A DNA stretch of 64,000 nt, from NCBI GenBank assembly GCA_003477405.1, contig QUDE01000002.1, positions 62,001 to 126,000 on the forward strand. Reading direction: 5' to 3'. Every line of letters starts with the position of its first letter. The stretch's first letter is position 1. Origin of the DNA: Ruminococcaceae bacterium AM07-15 (GTDB lineage Bacteria; Bacillota; Clostridia; Oscillospirales; Butyricicoccaceae). The notes beneath the pieces were generated by a model that worked only from the letters and a program-made list of their open reading frames with translations, did not search any database and was not told where the DNA came from. The position numbers were made by a program, and so were the translations under genes. Of the stretch, positions 62,786 to 64,000 are shown piece after piece.

Positions 62786-63965
62786 AGAAGGAATTCACAT
62801 TGATGCTTCCCGCTTGCGGGAGAGCCTGGAGGGGCTGGCCGACCTGGCCCGTACGCCGGAGGGCATCTGCCGCCTGACCTTTACCCCGGCCTACGCCCGC
62901 TCCTGCGATTATGTGCAGGAGAAGATGGAGCAGGCGGGAATGACCGTCCAGCGGGGAAAGCTGGGCAATGTGGTGGGGATCTATCCCGGAGAGACCGACC
63001 GGCGCATTGTGCTGGGCTCCCACATCGATTCGGTGCCAAACGGCGGAATGTTCGATGGCTGCCTGGGCGTGATGGGGGCCATTGAAGCGGTGCGGGCCCT
63101 TCATGAAAAGGGCATCCGCCTGCGGCACACGGTGGAGGTGGTGGCCTTTGCCGAAGAGGAGGGCGCCACCATCAGCAGTCTGGTGGGCAGTCGGGCCTTC
63201 TGCGGTCTGCCCCTGGAGCCGCTGCAGCAGGAAAAGATCGCCCAGTTCGGGGTGACAAGCCAGGATGTGGAGGCCTGCCGGGAGACAAACCCCATCGATT
63301 TCTCCTTGGAACTGCACATTGAGCAGGGGGGCGTTCTGGACACCCAGGGTATTTCCATCGGCGTGGTCACCGGTATCGTGTCCCAGAAGCTGTATGAGCT
63401 GGAGTTTTCCGGAAAAGCCAATCATGCAGGAACCACTCCCATGGATCTGCGGGACGATGCCTTGGTGAAGGCCGCCCGGCTGATCTCTTTCTGTGCTCCT
63501 GTGGCCAAACTGATCAGCGAGGATATGGTCATCACTGTGGGGCGGCTGGAGGTGTTCCCCGGGGCCACCAATGTGGTGCCGGAAAAGGTGCGCCTCAGCC
63601 TGGAGATCCGGGCCCGGGAGGACTGGATGGTGGACAAGGCCTATGAACGGCTGATGGAGCAGTGCGGGGAGGATGTTTCTTCCTTCCGGCTTCTTTGGCA
63701 GGAAGAGGCCCATCCCATGGATTCCGGTGTGATGGATGCCATTTCGGAAGCGGCCCGGATGCTGGGCCTTTCCCACAAGCGGATGGTCAGCGGCGCCGGA
63801 CACGATTCCATGACCTTGTCCCAGGTGACCCGGTCGGGCATGATCTTTGTGCCCAGCGTGGGCGGTTTGAGCCATTGCAAGGAGGAATACACCCGGTGGG
63901 AGGATTGTGCCGCCGGATGTGATGTGCTATTGCACACCCTTTTCCAGCTGGACAATATGGAATGA
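62772..63965 (+). CDS. M20-family N-carbamoyl-amino-acid/allantoate amidohydrolase
   Basis: A 397-residue zinc enzyme. GSHIDSVPNGGMFDGCLG, AFAEEEG-type EEEGA block, LELHIEQGG and GAGHDSMTL are signatures of the HyuC/AllC group, which removes carbamoyl from N-carbamoyl-amino acids or ureidoglycolate-type compounds. ATG 62772 or 62778 overlaps the nitroreductase stop, so it is coupled. Pairing with two redox flavoproteins suggests pyrimidine, purine or hydantoin breakdown, but this is inference. Confidence 0.87.
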   Translation: MPMYKEGIHIDASRLRESLEGLADLARTPEGICRLTFTPAYARSCDYVQEKMEQAGMTVQRGKLGNVVGIYPGETDRRIVLGSHIDSVPNGGMFDGCLGVMGAIEAVRALHEKGIRLRHTVEVVAFAEEEGATISSLVGSRAFCGLPLEPLQQEKIAQFGVTSQDVEACRETNPIDFSLELHIEQGGVLDTQGISIGVVTGIVSQKLYELEFSGKANHAGTTPMDLRDDALVKAARLISFCAPVAKLISEDMVITVGRLEVFPGATNVVPEKVRLSLEIRAREDWMVDKAYERLMEQCGEDVSSFRLLWQEEAHPMDSGVMDAISEAARMLGLSHKRMVSGAGHDSMTLSQVTRSGMIFVPSVGGLSHCKEEYTRWEDCAAGCDVLLHTLFQLDNME

Positions 63966-63979
63966 TAAAAAGAAAAGCC

Positions 63980-64000
63980 ATTTCCGCAGAATGCGGAAAT
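63980..64000 (+). terminator. Hairpin at window edge (terminator cut off)
   Basis: ATTTCCGCA-GAA-TGCGGAAAT, 15 bases after the carbamoylase stop; any T tract lies beyond the window. Confidence 0.6.

Overview
The window looks like a chromosomal segment of a spore-forming, anaerobic, G+C-rich member of the Clostridia, most likely Oscillospirales. Evidence: Spo0A and the sporulation protease SpoIVB; a CotH-family protein; class III glutamine synthetase; a PPi-type phosphofructokinase; a 2-hydroxyacyl-CoA dehydratase paired with a DUF3343 protein; a formyl-THF synthetase cassette; and an Etf-linked dehydrogenase operon. Vegetative promoters are Firmicute-like (TTGNNN, 17 bp, often with a TGN extended -10). 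Intrinsic terminators separate most transcription units. No prophage, integrase, complete insertion sequence or CRISPR array was seen, so it reads as ordinary chromosome with several unusual regulatory and RNA elements.

Layout. 1-6.5 kb: end of a 2-hydroxyacyl-CoA dehydratase with DUF3343, an XRE regulator divergent from two paralogous membrane proteins, an M20 hydrolase, SOS-type dinB and small unknown genes. 6.5-11.8 kb: PPi-phosphofructokinase, a WG-repeat/SLH surface protein, class II aldolase, a 178-bp inverted-repeat element inside a duplicated terminator, and a HAD phosphatase. 11.8-15 kb: the spoIVB-spo0A locus with two small genes inserted. 15-18 kb: a SLOG protein, then CarD-ispD-ispF. 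18-23.4 kb: two divergent MATE pumps and a BlaR1/BlaI pair with its operators. 23.4-27.6 kb: the one-carbon cassette fhs-fchA-folD plus a formate-channel homologue.

27.6-29.3 kb has no credible protein gene. It holds a candidate structured RNA followed by a tandem array with a 167-bp period, each unit ending in a terminator-like hairpin. 29.3-31.7 kb: a MerR regulator with an ABC transporter. 31.8-37.5 kb: a two-component system whose response regulator is frameshifted at an A6 run, then a VTC-type polyphosphate polymerase / DUF4956 / CotH operon. The promoters of these two operons share an 11-bp-period direct-repeat motif, which suggests one regulon.

37.5-42 kb: an Lsa-type ABC-F gene with a complete attenuator leader (promoter, 7-codon upstream ORF, terminator), an amidase, a second M20 hydrolase and an HD-domain protein. 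42-46.6 kb: an AraC regulator divergent from a flavin dehydrogenase-EtfB-EtfA operon resembling electron-confurcating lactate dehydrogenase complexes. 46.6-53.7 kb: assorted metabolic and hydrolase genes, a tRNA-Arg(CCG), a thioredoxin-like protein lacking its first active-site cysteine, a DivIVA-like protein and a fumarase beta subunit with no alpha partner nearby. 54-64 kb: glnN, a heterodimeric ABC exporter, an EamA transporter and MarR regulator, and an FMN reductase / SagB-like nitroreductase / M20 carbamoylase operon that runs to the window edge.
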